From Paracoccaceae bacterium (GTDB taxonomy: Bacteria > Pseudomonadota > Alphaproteobacteria > Rhodobacterales > Rhodobacteraceae), in the NCBI GenBank assembly GCA_011523445.1, contig WTGT01000124.1, positions 1 through 24,085 of the forward strand: DNA of 24,085 nucleotides, read 5' to 3'. A program made the translations under genes and the position numbers. This document shows, piece after piece, positions 1 through 7,776 of this stretch. Below the pieces are notes generated by a model. That model was not told the origin of the DNA. It saw nothing but the letters and a program-made list of their open reading frames with translations, and did no database searches. Each line of letters opens with the position of its first letter. Position 1 is the stretch's first letter.

Positions 1-1
1 G

Positions 2-946
2 TTTAAACTGACGCACCGTGATATGGGCCCCAAGGCTTGTTACTTCGGACCTGACGTACCCGATGAGGACTTGATTTGGCAAGATCCGGTCCCTGCTGGA
101 AATAGTAATTACGATGTTGATGCCTTGAAGCAAAAGATAGCTGACTGTGGTTTGAGTATCTCGGAAATGGTTACAACAGCTTGGGATAGCGCCCGTACTT
201 TCAGAGGGTCAGACAAGCGAGGGGGTGCAAATGGTGCCCGCCTTCGGTTGGCCCCACAGAAGGATTGGGAAGGCAATGAGCCTGAACGCCTTTCAAAGGT
301 GCTTTCTGTTTTGGAACCACTTGCGCAAGAGGCTGGTGCCAGTATTGCCGATACGATTGTCCTTGCGGGAAGTGTTGGAGTTGAGCAAGCCGCCAAAGCA
401 GCTGGTTTTGATGTAAATGTACCATTCTCACCGGGACGTGGGGATGCCACGGACGAAATGACAGATACCGATTCATTTTCTGTTCTGGAACCAATCCATG
501 ATGGGTTCAGGAACTGGCTCAAGAAGGATTATTCAGTAAATGCCGAAGAACTTCTATTGGATCGTAGTCAGTTAATGGGGCTTACAGCACCTGAAATGAC
601 GGTGTTGATTGGAGGCATGCGTGTTCTAGGTACCAATCATGGCAATGGCAAGCATGGTGTATTTACCAATCAGGAAGGCTCATTGACCAATGACTTTTTT
701 GTTCATTTGACGGATATGGCCTATACTTGGAAACCAGTTGGGAATAATGAATATCACGTTTGTGATCTTAAAACCGGCAAGGTGAAATGGACAGCCTCAC
801 GTGTTGATCTTATCTTTGGTTCAAATTCGATTCTACGTGCTTATGCTGAAGTTTACGCCCAAGATGACAACAGGGAAAAATTTGTATCTGACTTTATTGC
901 CGCATGGACAAAGGTGATGAACGCAGATCGCTTTGAAATCCTTTAA
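2..946 (+). CDS. katG: Catalase-peroxidase KatG, C-terminal part (5' truncated by window edge)
   Basis: This is the C-terminal part, about 314 residues, of a bifunctional haem catalase-peroxidase that removes H2O2 in the cytoplasm. The frame is open from base 2 and begins with the family-typical stretch LTHRDMGP, followed by YFGPDVP. Later come GGANGARLRLAPQKDW and the C-terminal domain stretch LTAPEMTVLIGGMRVLG, then NDFFVHLTDM. Full-length KatG is usually about 720-740 residues, so the haem-binding N-terminal domain lies upstream of the window. The ATG at 23 is internal, not the true start. The gene ends at a strong hairpin terminator, so it is probably not cotranscribed with the cytochrome/cop genes downstream. 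Identification is secure. Confidence 0.95.
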   Translation, partial: FKLTHRDMGPKACYFGPDVPDEDLIWQDPVPAGNSNYDVDALKQKIADCGLSISEMVTTAWDSARTFRGSDKRGGANGARLRLAPQKDWEGNEPERLSKVLSVLEPLAQEAGASIADTIVLAGSVGVEQAAKAAGFDVNVPFSPGRGDATDEMTDTDSFSVLEPIHDGFRNWLKKDYSVNAEELLLDRSQLMGLTAPEMTVLIGGMRVLGTNHGNGKHGVFTNQEGSLTNDFFVHLTDMAYTWKPVGNNEYHVCDLKTGKVKWTASRVDLIFGSNSILRAYAEVYAQDDNREKFVSDFIAAWTKVMNADRFEIL

Positions 947-968
947 CCAAGGTCGAAATAGATCCTAT

Positions 969-1000
969 GGACGGCATTTGCTATATGCCGTCCTGTTTTC
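969..1000 (+). terminator. Rho-independent terminator of katG
   Basis: A perfect 9-bp inverted repeat (GGACGGCAT at 969-977, ATGCCGTCC at 985-993) encloses a 7-nt loop. It is followed at once by a T-rich run, TGTTTTC, and further AT-rich sequence. It lies 23 nt after the katG stop codon. This is a classical intrinsic terminator. Confidence 0.85.
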
Positions 1001-1241
1001 TAAATATTTTGTTTCAATGAAACCAAAACAGTGCTTCGTATGGAAGCAGGTCAGGAAACATGACAGAAATGATAGTTCCCAATGGACATCAAATTGCTGT
1101 ATATGAAAGCTGTAATCAAAGCACTTTTTTAATGTTAAAACACTATGTAAGGCCAAATTTGCAATAATCTTTATTGCAGGGGTTTGCAAAAGTATTTAAT
1201 TTTAAAAATCATCCTAATACCCCTATTATAAGGAATATAAA
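1001..1241. other. Intergenic region upstream of cytochrome c/copCD with two hairpins and a possible 35-codon ORF
   Basis: This AT-rich spacer holds no secure gene. There is an imperfect hairpin at 1007-1028 (TTTTGTTTC / GAAAC-C-AAAA around AAT). There is also a perfect 8-bp stem at 1160-1178 (TGCAATAA, loop TCT, TTATTGCA). A 35-codon ORF at 1060-1167 has AGGA just upstream of its ATG, but it runs into the second hairpin and is not recognisable. A promoter for the downstream genes must lie here. An AT-rich stretch with TTGCAA near 1184 is possible, but no pair of boxes convinced me. Confidence 0.4.
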
Positions 1242-1676
1242 ATTAAGTGGATTTTATTTTTATTGGCAATTCTTGTGGTTGGGTTTGGTGTACTCCAATT
1301 GTCAATGACAAATGATGAACAGGGCATTGAACGAGAAAATGAAGCAGGCCAAAACGGTGCATTGGTAACTGTGGTATTGCCAGAACGGTTTTCGGAAAAT
1401 GCCAATATAGGTAAACGCATTTTTGAAGCAAAATGTGCTTCTTGCCATGGTCAAAATGCTGTAGGGCAAAAGGGAATTGCACCTCCATTGATACACAAGT
1501 TTTATGAACCTTCTCACCATGGGAACGAAAGTATTCAACGTGCTGTTGCACTTGGTGTTCCTGCTCACCATTGGCCCTTTGGTGACATGCCACCTGTAGA
1601 GGGTTTAACTCGGGGTGACGTCTCTACAATCATAAGCTATATCCGAGAGTTGCAGAGGGCAAATGGAATCAAATAG
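1242..1676 (+). CDS. Membrane-anchored class I cytochrome c
   Basis: This is a small monohaem c-type cytochrome, expected to sit on the periplasmic face of the membrane and pass electrons. The haem attachment motif CASCH is at residues 65-69 (counting from 1242). The likely distal Met ligand is M116 in GDMPP, and a C-terminal helix ends the fold. No ATG is available. The frame is open upstream of the TTG at 1263 and encodes IKWILFLLAILVVGFGV, a signal anchor that a start at 1263 would cut in half. An ATT at 1242 has AAGGAA (1230-1235) ahead of it, so I place the start there, tentatively. It precedes copC and copD in the same direction, which suggests a link between copper handling and respiration. 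Cytochrome identity is firm; start codon and partner are not. Confidence 0.82.
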   Translation: MKWILFLLAILVVGFGVLQLSMTNDEQGIERENEAGQNGALVTVVLPERFSENANIGKRIFEAKCASCHGQNAVGQKGIAPPLIHKFYEPSHHGNESIQRAVALGVPAHHWPFGDMPPVEGLTRGDVSTIISYIRELQRANGIK

Positions 1677-1700
1677 CTGTCCAAGCAAAAGGGGAAAATA

Positions 1701-2057
1701 ATGAACCACTTTCTCAAACTGCTAACACTTGTTTCATTTGGTACAGCTGTATTTTCACAGGCTTTGGCACATTCCGATATCGAAATGACCATACCTGATA
1801 ATGAGGCTATACTGGAGGAAGTTCCCGAAACTATTACGATCCATATGATAAGCAAAGTTCGATTGACTAAAGTGGAAATGCAGTATGAAGATCATCCTAT
1901 TGTGAAAATCGACATTTCCGAATATAAGAAATTCCAGAAGGAGTTTACCCTGACCATCGAGACAATGGGTGCCGGGATTTATGGCATATTCTGGCGCGCT
2001 CTTGGACAGGATGGTCATCCTATGAATGGATCCTTCACTTTTACTGTAATAGAATAG
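1701..2057 (+). CDS. copC: CopC-family periplasmic copper-binding protein
   Basis: This is a 118-residue periplasmic protein of the CopC/YobA family, which binds Cu(II) and works with CopD. A signal peptide (residues 1-23) ends in ALA before His24, so the mature protein would begin with His, the usual N-terminal copper ligand of CopC. The family-typical opening (HSDIEMTIPDNEAILEEVPE) and C-terminal segment GQDGHPMNGSFTFTV, with its conserved His, are both visible. The single beta-sandwich domain has normal length. A purine-rich ribosome site (AAAGGGGAAAA) precedes the ATG. The stop is only 6 nt before copD, so the two are translationally close. The role in uptake versus tolerance cannot be told from sequence. 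Confidence 0.88.
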   Translation: MNHFLKLLTLVSFGTAVFSQALAHSDIEMTIPDNEAILEEVPETITIHMISKVRLTKVEMQYEDHPIVKIDISEYKKFQKEFTLTIETMGAGIYGIFWRALGQDGHPMNGSFTFTVIE

Positions 2058-2063
2058 TTACAG

Positions 2064-2939
2064 ATGGACTTATTGATCCTTCTTACGATCATATCAAAGC
2101 TAACATTTTACATGGGTGCTTTGTTTGCCTCGGGTACAGTTTTCTATTTAACATTTTTTGAAACAAATCAGGCTCGAACAGCTTTCAATGGCCGCCAGTT
2201 GACTATCCAATTTGCTGCTATTGGATTGGTTTCTGCATTGTCTGTCTTTGCCTTGACAGGCGCACAATTGACTGGTGATTTAGCTGGCGTATTAGATGCC
2301 GAAATACTCGGGATTCTATTTGAAACTCCAGTTGGCGATGCGCTAATAATACGTGTACTGGGTTTCTCATTAATTATAATCGGGTTTTTTGCCGGTAAAA
2401 TAAGCGATGGCTTTAAAATTTCTGGCAGTATTATTGTACTGTCGTCATTCTTTTTTATTGGCCATGTCGGAGACCTTCCCGGCTTTCTTTTTGCGGTTTT
2501 ACTTGTCATCCATTTGGCAGGAATTGCCATCTGGGTTGGAATTTTGTTCCCCTTGTACAGACTAAGTTCAGATCCTTTGCAATTCACAACAACCGAAAAG
2601 ATCGCTCATCAATTTGGTCGTTGGGCACTGTATTTCGTACCGATATTATTGATCGCAGGTGGTTGGCTTGCTTATAAACTGGTAAATTCTTTCGAGAATT
2701 TATTTACCACTGGATATGGTCAGACCCTGCTTGTCAAGGTTGTAATTGTGACAGGGCTGCTGGGTCTGGCTGCTTGCAACAAGCTACGTTTTGTCCCAGC
2801 CTTGCGGGCTGGAGATGTTGATGCTCTGAAACACCTTAAATTTTCAGTACTGGTAGAAATCATCCTGGTGTTTTTCATACTGGCTGTGACTGCTGTTCTT
2901 ACAAGTGTTCAAATCTTGCCTGAAACCCACCATCAGTAA
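2064..2939 (+). CDS. copD: CopD-family copper transport/resistance membrane protein
   Basis: This is a 291-residue integral inner-membrane protein of the CopD/YcnJ family, thought to move copper received from CopC. The sequence is almost entirely hydrophobic helices, about eight by eye. It includes the family signature around HLAGIAIWVGILFPL (roughly residues 150-165), with conserved His and Trp. It also has the segment containing LLVKVVIVTGLLGLAACN, followed by an Arg/Asp-containing loop. It begins 6 nt after copC. The gene is intact and of usual size. Downstream it converges with the FMO-like gene with only about 30 nt between stops; a short TCACA/TGTGA repeat there is too small to call a terminator. 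Confidence 0.87.
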   Translation: MDLLILLTIISKLTFYMGALFASGTVFYLTFFETNQARTAFNGRQLTIQFAAIGLVSALSVFALTGAQLTGDLAGVLDAEILGILFETPVGDALIIRVLGFSLIIIGFFAGKISDGFKISGSIIVLSSFFFIGHVGDLPGFLFAVLLVIHLAGIAIWVGILFPLYRLSSDPLQFTTTEKIAHQFGRWALYFVPILLIAGGWLAYKLVNSFENLFTTGYGQTLLVKVVIVTGLLGLAACNKLRFVPALRAGDVDALKHLKFSVLVEIILVFFILAVTAVLTSVQILPETHHQ

Positions 2940-2972
2940 AGGAAAGTTCTCACATTTATTGTGACAAGCAAT

Positions 2973-4610
2973 TCAATCTGACAATATCCAGCGTTTTGCC
3001 AGTTGCAGTGCCAGTAAGCGCGAAAAAAATCTTGCTTGACTAAGATTGCCACCTGTCATCCATAAACCTGTCTGAGCGGTTTCGACCCACATATTACGCA
3101 GTTCACCTAACCAGGGGCCTGGATCCCCTTTGGTACCGGAACCGTAGCCCCAACAGGGACCAACGCGCCGGGCCGTATCATCATCTATCAGGGCGGCAAT
3201 CCAGTCAGACATGTTTCCGTAACCAGTGGCATAGATTACTGTTTCAGTTTCGATTTCTTCGCCACTTGTCAAATGAATGGCATGCTTTGAAAGATGGTCA
3301 ATGCCGTGACCCGAGCGGATTTCGATGCTTCCTTCTATTACCATTTCAGAACCACCCACATCAATGTAGTATCCAGATGCTGTACGGCGGTATTTCATAC
3401 CGAGACCGGTTCCATCCTCGGCAAAATCCAAGGTAAAACCGGCATCAATCAAACGTTGGTAAAAGCTCTGGCGATCCCGGCGAATACTATCCCAAATGGC
3501 CCGGTGTCTTGACTCCAAAAGACGAAGGGGAACAGAGGCTTGCAGGATATCAGCCTTGTCAACAGAGATCCCTCTTGCCACAGCCTTGGCCGAATAAAGT
3601 GATCCCAATATTCGTTCACAATAATCCTGCTGGTTGACAACCAAGGTTGATGAGCGTTGAATCATGATCGGATGCGATCCGTTCATGGCCAGATCAGAGG
3701 CAATATCGTGGGCCGAATTGTTGGCACCTACAATGACCACGGTTTTGTTAGCAAATTCCCTACCACTTTTATATTCGCTGGAGTGTAATTGGTTACCGGC
3801 AAAGGTTTCCTGCCCTTCAAATTTTGGTACCTTTGGAAAACCCGAGAGACCGAGTGCCATCACCAAATGGGTCGGCTTCAGAATTTGTGTCTCACCTTCC
3901 TTGCAAATCTTGGTGTGCCAGTTTCCCTGCTTTCCATCATAATGAGCACCGATCAGAGTGGAACCTGTCCAGATGTTGAGCGACAGTTCTTCGGCATAAT
4001 CTTTCAACCAGTTTCCCATCATGTCCTTTGGTGTGAAGACAGGCCAACTTTTGGGAAAGGGCTTGAAGGGCATGTGATTGTACCAGATGGGATCATGCAA
4101 CACCAGACTGTCATAACGCAAGCGCCACTGATCCCCTACATGTGGATATTTGTCGATGATCAGGTAGGGTACTCGAAGTTCCTGTAGTTGTGCACCCAAG
4201 GCCAGACCTGCCTGGCCACCTCCCACAACAAGCACGTATGGTGAAGTCTCTTTGGTTCCCTTATCGCTTTTGTGCGGCAAATCATTGAGCATGGTAAACA
4301 GTGTGGTGCACAGGCCATCTTCAACATTTAAATAACCTCGTCCTAGTCCGTCCCCAGTTTGAAAACGAAAGAAACCTTCGTTCCTATCAGGCTTCCCTTC
4401 GAATTGTACGGCCTTGAAGCTAGTTATAGCCCCATAATCCGAACCAAATTTTGCAATGGCTTCACGCCCTTCAATGGTTTGCAGACTCCAACCGAAAGAC
4501 AGATAATCCCGCCAGAATCCTCCTTCTACAAACAATTCGGAAATGTTTGTTCCATTACCGGTAGCAACGATTTCTACAAAATCGCTTAACCAATCAGCGG
4601 CGTGTTTCAT
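2973..4610 (-). CDS. FAD/NAD(P)H-dependent monooxygenase-like flavoprotein with N-terminal NTF2/SnoaL-like domain
   Basis: This 545-residue flavoprotein resembles flavin-containing monooxygenases. Residues 1 to about 115 look like an NTF2/SnoaL-type alpha+beta domain. From about 125 comes the FAD-binding Rossmann motif (VVGGGQAGLALG, glycines 130-135). The FMO/BVMO fingerprint F-x-G-x3-H-S-x2-Y is at 270-280, the NAD(P) motif VGANNSA at 294-300, and the late ATGY motif at 451-454. A TTG at 4631 would give 552 residues, but the ATG at 4610 lies 4 nt after the stop of the preceding gene and fits translational coupling better. It is the last gene of the minus-strand operon. The substrate is unknown: oxygenation, or oxidation of an intermediate of the neighbouring carbohydrate pathway, are both possible. 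No signal peptide is present. Confidence 0.83.
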   Translation of the reverse strand: MKHAADWLSDFVEIVATGNGTNISELFVEGGFWRDYLSFGWSLQTIEGREAIAKFGSDYGAITSFKAVQFEGKPDRNEGFFRFQTGDGLGRGYLNVEDGLCTTLFTMLNDLPHKSDKGTKETSPYVLVVGGGQAGLALGAQLQELRVPYLIIDKYPHVGDQWRLRYDSLVLHDPIWYNHMPFKPFPKSWPVFTPKDMMGNWLKDYAEELSLNIWTGSTLIGAHYDGKQGNWHTKICKEGETQILKPTHLVMALGLSGFPKVPKFEGQETFAGNQLHSSEYKSGREFANKTVVIVGANNSAHDIASDLAMNGSHPIMIQRSSTLVVNQQDYCERILGSLYSAKAVARGISVDKADILQASVPLRLLESRHRAIWDSIRRDRQSFYQRLIDAGFTLDFAEDGTGLGMKYRRTASGYYIDVGGSEMVIEGSIEIRSGHGIDHLSKHAIHLTSGEEIETETVIYATGYGNMSDWIAALIDDDTARRVGPCWGYGSGTKGDPGPWLGELRNMWVETAQTGLWMTGGNLSQARFFSRLLALQLAKRWILSD

Positions 4611-4614
4611 ACAC

Positions 4615-5745
4615 TTAAATTTGATCTGCAAAGGATATTAGGTTTTTGAGGATGGGTGGGTGCACGAGACCTGGTTTAGAAGGTAATTCGACATGACCAC
4701 CTTTAATGGCAATCACATCACCACAGAGATCAGTCCTTAGAGGGTTATCGTTTACATCAACCTCGCAAGTGGAACTCTTGCCTATCGCAGCACTGATCGA
4801 CAAGGCTGCAACCTGACCTACGGCGGTTCCCATGAAATGGGGCCAAATTAACACATCTTCGGGAGCTCTTTGTGCCAGATCAAGTGCACCAGAAACACCG
4901 CCCCATTTGGCTACATCTGGTTGGAGTACCTTAAGGCCTGCACAGGTCATGGAGAGGAAATCTTCAATTCCATAAATATTTTCCCCTGCTGCGAGTGGGA
5001 TTGCTGTGGTATCTGCCAGTTCCTCCCAGTCTGAAAGGGGTGCATCGGCACGCAGTGCTTCCTCGGCAAAATAGGGTTCAAAACCCTCAATGTCCCTGAG
5101 AGCCACTTTGGCTTGTCCGAGCGTCCAGGATTGATTGCTATCTACCATTATACTTGACCCGTCAGGGGCCAATCGGGCAGCGTTTTCAACGATTCTTGCA
5201 TTACCATGCTCGACAAAGCCAATTTTGAGCTTGAAATGGGTGTGTCCCAGTTCAGCGTGTAAGGGAATAAATCTTCCAAGATCCTCGGCATTGATCGAAG
5301 AGGCATAGGAACGTGCCCTGTTAGAAGCAAGTCCCATGAACTCTGTAAAAGAGACACCTTTGTGGCGCAATGCCAAATCCCAAATTGCCGTATCAATACC
5401 GGCCAGAATATGCTCAAAAACTTGTGACTGGCCAATATGGAGAAAGAAAACGGACAAGGAATTACGCAATAGCTCCTGGACTTCGCGTGGATCAGAAAAG
5501 CTAAAGCCCAGTAAATGGGTCTCAATGACATCCTCGACAATATTCGCTTTGTGGGTGTTGGCACGCGGTGGAAAATTTGCCCAAATCTCTCCCCAGCCAT
5601 AACAGCCTGAATTGTCTTCTATCTTGATTAGGAGGGCAGGACGAGTGGGCATGATCCCCAGTGCCATTTTAGGTGAGTTGCCTCCCGAGGTACGGATAGG
5701 AAAGGTCTTGACCCGAGCAATTTTTATGGTGTCTTGGAAATCCAT
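4615..5745 (-). CDS. Enolase-superfamily enzyme, mandelate racemase/muconate-lactonising type (probable sugar-acid dehydratase or epimerase)
   Basis: This cytoplasmic Mg2+-dependent enzyme abstracts the proton alpha to a carboxylate. Counting from the ATG at 5745 (376 residues): N-terminal capping domain, then barrel with K172-x-K174, metal ligands D202 (in VDSN), E228 and E255 (in AAGEN), and the catalytic dyad D277 (LQPDVAKWGG) and H303 (WPHFMG). KxK plus a His-Asp dyad marks the mandelate racemase subgroup, which includes many acid-sugar dehydratases. The frame is open to a TTG at 5793 with AGGA upstream. I prefer 5745 because the 51-residue ORF ahead stops 1 nt before this ATG and because the fold should begin near TIKIARVKTFPIR. 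It lies between transketolase genes and the FMO-like gene in one operon. The substrate is not deducible. Confidence 0.88.
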   Translation of the reverse strand: MDFQDTIKIARVKTFPIRTSGGNSPKMALGIMPTRPALLIKIEDNSGCYGWGEIWANFPPRANTHKANIVEDVIETHLLGFSFSDPREVQELLRNSLSVFFLHIGQSQVFEHILAGIDTAIWDLALRHKGVSFTEFMGLASNRARSYASSINAEDLGRFIPLHAELGHTHFKLKIGFVEHGNARIVENAARLAPDGSSIMVDSNQSWTLGQAKVALRDIEGFEPYFAEEALRADAPLSDWEELADTTAIPLAAGENIYGIEDFLSMTCAGLKVLQPDVAKWGGVSGALDLAQRAPEDVLIWPHFMGTAVGQVAALSISAAIGKSSTCEVDVNDNPLRTDLCGDVIAIKGGHVELPSKPGLVHPPILKNLISFADQI

Positions 5746-5746
5746 C

Positions 5747-5902
5747 TCACCAGACATAATCGGCAGCATGTTCGGTGGTGTTGAAATTAACAAACCTTGA
5801 TCCTAGGGCATTTGATCCATCGCCTGGTTGTCCAGATGGAATAGCGGGGTTGATGGTCTTATCAGTCACTTCATTGTAACCGAATTCATATTTAAAATCC
5901 AC
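5747..5902 (-). CDS. Unrecognised 51-residue small protein in the catabolic operon
   Basis: A 51-codon ORF fills what would otherwise be a 160-nt gap between the transketolase C-subunit gene and the enolase-superfamily gene. It begins with GTG at 5902, three bases after the preceding TAG. AAAGGG, encoded in the end of the transketolase gene, lies about 6 nt before the GTG. Its TGA (5747-5749) is one base ahead of the ATG of the next gene. It starts VDFKYEFGYNEV and ends NTTEHAADYVW. It is acidic and aromatic, rich in Gly/Asn/Pro in the middle, with no membrane segment and no Cys. I recognise no family. It could be a genuine small protein, an accessory subunit, or the degraded end of a larger gene. 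Confidence 0.55.
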   Translation of the reverse strand: MDFKYEFGYNEVTDKTINPAIPSGQPGDGSNALGSRFVNFNTTEHAADYVW

Positions 5903-5905
5903 GAA

Positions 5906-6889
5906 CTACCCTTTCTTCTCCAGCACCTGACGCACGGCCACCGTGATTGCTGGTGCGTCCAGACCGAACTTGTTCATTAGATATGCAGTGGTTCCACCCT
6001 CACAAAATTGATCCCTGATACCCACTCTTTTGAAGGGTAAACCAATGCCTTCCTCAACGAGAATTTCTGCCACAGCAGATCCAAGCCCACCAATGATGTT
6101 ATGGTTCTCGGCAGTTACGATCGCACCGGTTCTGTCAGCACTTTCAAGAATCAATGCCTGATCAATCGGCTTGATCGAGGCCATATCAATAACCCGCGCT
6201 TCAATATCCTCTTTAGCAAGAGTATCTGCTGCTGTCAGTGATTCAGCTAAACAAAGCCCAGCAGAAATGATGGTTACATCGGAACCCTCGCGCCTGATCA
6301 CACCCTTGCCAATCTCCAGGCTTTGGGGTGTAAAATCTGTTGGAGAGGTTTCGGGGCGTTTCATACGCAGATAGACGGGTCCGTCCCAATCAAGTGCAAG
6401 TTTGACCATGGTTGCGTGATATTCAGGTCCAGAAGGTTCGAAAATGGCCATGTTGGGAACGGCACGCATGATGGCGACATCCTCGATGGCCTGATGTGTA
6501 ACACCTAGTAAAGTAGCCACACCAGGCAGAAAACCTACAATTTTTACCGGCAAGTTCGGATAGGCGACTTGCATGGTGATCTGATCGAATACGCGTTTGG
6601 TGATAAAAGCACAAAAGGAATGGCAGAAAGGAATTTCACCACACCTGGCCATGCCACCCGCCATGCCGATCATATTTGCTTCGGCAATACCGACATTGTG
6701 AAACCGTTCGGGCAGTTCGTCCCGGAACAGGTCTGTTTCGGTAGGGGGAACCAGATCCGCACATAAGGCAACAATGCGAGAATCGGCCTTTGCTGCACTA
6801 ACCAATGCATCCCCATAGGCTCGTGGTAAAGGTTTGAATGAACGGTTGATGAAATCTGCTGCTTCCAATTGGGTCAAAGTCTCGTTCAT
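5906..6889 (-). CDS. Split transketolase, C-terminal (pyrimidine-binding) subunit, copy 1
   Basis: This 327-residue protein covers the pyrimidine-binding and C-terminal domains of a thiamine-diphosphate transketolase. It is expected to pair with the N-terminal subunit encoded just upstream and transfer two-carbon ketol units in the cytoplasm. The catalytic Glu that activates the cofactor is E70 in NVGIAEANMIGMAGG. The family stretches GFLPGVATLLGVTHQAIEDVAIMRAVPN and TAENHNIIGGLGSAVAE are clear. Its start overlaps the stop of the N subunit by 4 nt (6886-6889), which favours equal synthesis of the two chains. The true substrate may not be a pentose phosphate, given its place beside a sulfatase/TctABC locus and the unusual N-subunit loop described there. 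Confidence 0.9.
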   Translation of the reverse strand: MNETLTQLEAADFINRSFKPLPRAYGDALVSAAKADSRIVALCADLVPPTETDLFRDELPERFHNVGIAEANMIGMAGGMARCGEIPFCHSFCAFITKRVFDQITMQVAYPNLPVKIVGFLPGVATLLGVTHQAIEDVAIMRAVPNMAIFEPSGPEYHATMVKLALDWDGPVYLRMKRPETSPTDFTPQSLEIGKGVIRREGSDVTIISAGLCLAESLTAADTLAKEDIEARVIDMASIKPIDQALILESADRTGAIVTAENHNIIGGLGSAVAEILVEEGIGLPFKRVGIRDQFCEGGTTAYLMNKFGLDAPAITVAVRQVLEKKG

Positions 6890-7713
6890 AACTGTGCCTC
6901 CAATTCGGCTCGTGCACTGGCAGCTACTTCTGGTGGAAACCGAAGCTGGTGAAACATCAGACCTTCGAGCGAGGCAACCCCCTTGCCCATAAGTGTATTG
7001 GCCTTGATGAAGCTGGGCTTGCCCTTGGTTTCCCGTGCCAGATCATAGGCACTTAGAAGAGACTCAATATCGTTGCCATCTACTTCCTGACAGGCAAACC
7101 CAAAACTTTCCATCTTGTGCATGACTGGTTCAAGTGACATAACAAGATTCATTGGCCCTTCTGATTGGACAAAATTGTAATCAACGATTACACAAAGATT
7201 GTCAAGCCTCTGAGCCCCAGCATACATCGCAGCTTCCCATACTTGGCCTTCCTGCATTTCACCATCACCAAGAATGACGTAAAAGCGACTTGCTCGACCT
7301 TGACGCTTGGCTGTCAAAGCACAACCGACGGCCACGGACAGGCCCTGTCCCAATGAACCGCAAGTGGCCTCGACAAATGATCCCATTCGCTCGGATGAGT
7401 TAATCTCCAAGGACGACCCATCGGTGACATAGGTTGCTAAATCCTCTACATCAAAAAATCCCCTTTCGGCCAGAGTGGCATAGAATATCGCGGTATTGTG
7501 GGCTGTTGTCAGGAAAATGCGGTCACGGTCTGGCCAGGATGGATTGGCAGTATCCATGGTTGCCTCGGCAAAATAGAGGGTAGTAAAGATATCCGCTGCA
7601 CCAAGCCCCTGTTGCACATAGCCTTGTCCCGATGGTGCTACCATATCGACCACATGCAATCGTAATCGAGTCGCGATATTTGTCAATTCCTGTAGATTAT
7701 GTTTCACATTCAT
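6886..7713 (-). CDS. Split transketolase, N-terminal (TPP-binding) subunit, copy 1
   Basis: This 275-residue subunit carries the diphosphate-binding domain. The ThDP/Mg motif begins at G149-D150-G151 and ends around D178-Y179-N180, where the usual N-N pair reads Y-N. GSLGQG is at 119-124. The usual SKGH/SNGH reads TTAH (about 69-72), and the loop that carries the GHPE-like segment in standard transketolases reads EINSSERM (103-110). These changes suggest a non-standard donor or acceptor. It is the first gene of the minus-strand operon, 26 nt or so from the inferred transcription start and divergent from the GntR regulator. The family is certain; the substrate is not. Alternatives are other split two-chain ThDP enzymes of the transketolase/DXPS group. 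Confidence 0.9.
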   Translation of the reverse strand: MNVKHNLQELTNIATRLRLHVVDMVAPSGQGYVQQGLGAADIFTTLYFAEATMDTANPSWPDRDRIFLTTAHNTAIFYATLAERGFFDVEDLATYVTDGSSLEINSSERMGSFVEATCGSLGQGLSVAVGCALTAKRQGRASRFYVILGDGEMQEGQVWEAAMYAGAQRLDNLCVIVDYNFVQSEGPMNLVMSLEPVMHKMESFGFACQEVDGNDIESLLSAYDLARETKGKPSFIKANTLMGKGVASLEGLMFHQLRFPPEVAASARAELEAQL

Positions 7714-7729
7714 GGGTAACTTATGCTAA

Positions 7730-7751
7730 TATAAAGTTCTATATCTTTATA
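7730..7751. promoter_or_regulatory. Palindromic operator candidate for the GntR regulator
   Basis: A perfect inverted repeat, TATAAAG (7730-7736) and CTTTATA (7745-7751), is separated by 8 nt. The right arm covers the -10 box of the minus-strand operon. The left arm offers an identical TATAAA on the plus strand, towards gntR. A bound dimer would block both directions, fitting autoregulation by a local repressor. Binding by this GntR protein is inferred from position only. Confidence 0.6.
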
Positions 7752-7775
7752 CCTTTGAATCAGAAGGATTGTCAA
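7746..7775 (-). promoter_or_regulatory. Promoter of the transketolase-1/dehydratase operon
   Basis: Reading the minus strand, TTGACA (plus-strand 7770-7775) is followed by an 18-nt spacer and TATAAA (7746-7751). This is a perfect -35 and a 5/6 -10 box. Initiation would fall near 7739, giving a leader of about 26 nt before the ATG at 7713. The -35 box abuts the gntR start codon on the opposite strand. Confidence 0.72.
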
Positions 7776-7776
7776 C

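Noticed and set aside
1060..1167. 35-codon plus-strand ORF between katG and the cytochrome gene
   Set aside because: It has AGGA before its ATG but no recognisable content, no operon packing, and it runs into a hairpin. Kept only as a note in the intergenic entry.
2944..2972. Terminator between copD and the FMO-like gene
   Set aside because: The only repeat is a 5-bp TCACA/TGTGA stem without a T run; too weak to list.
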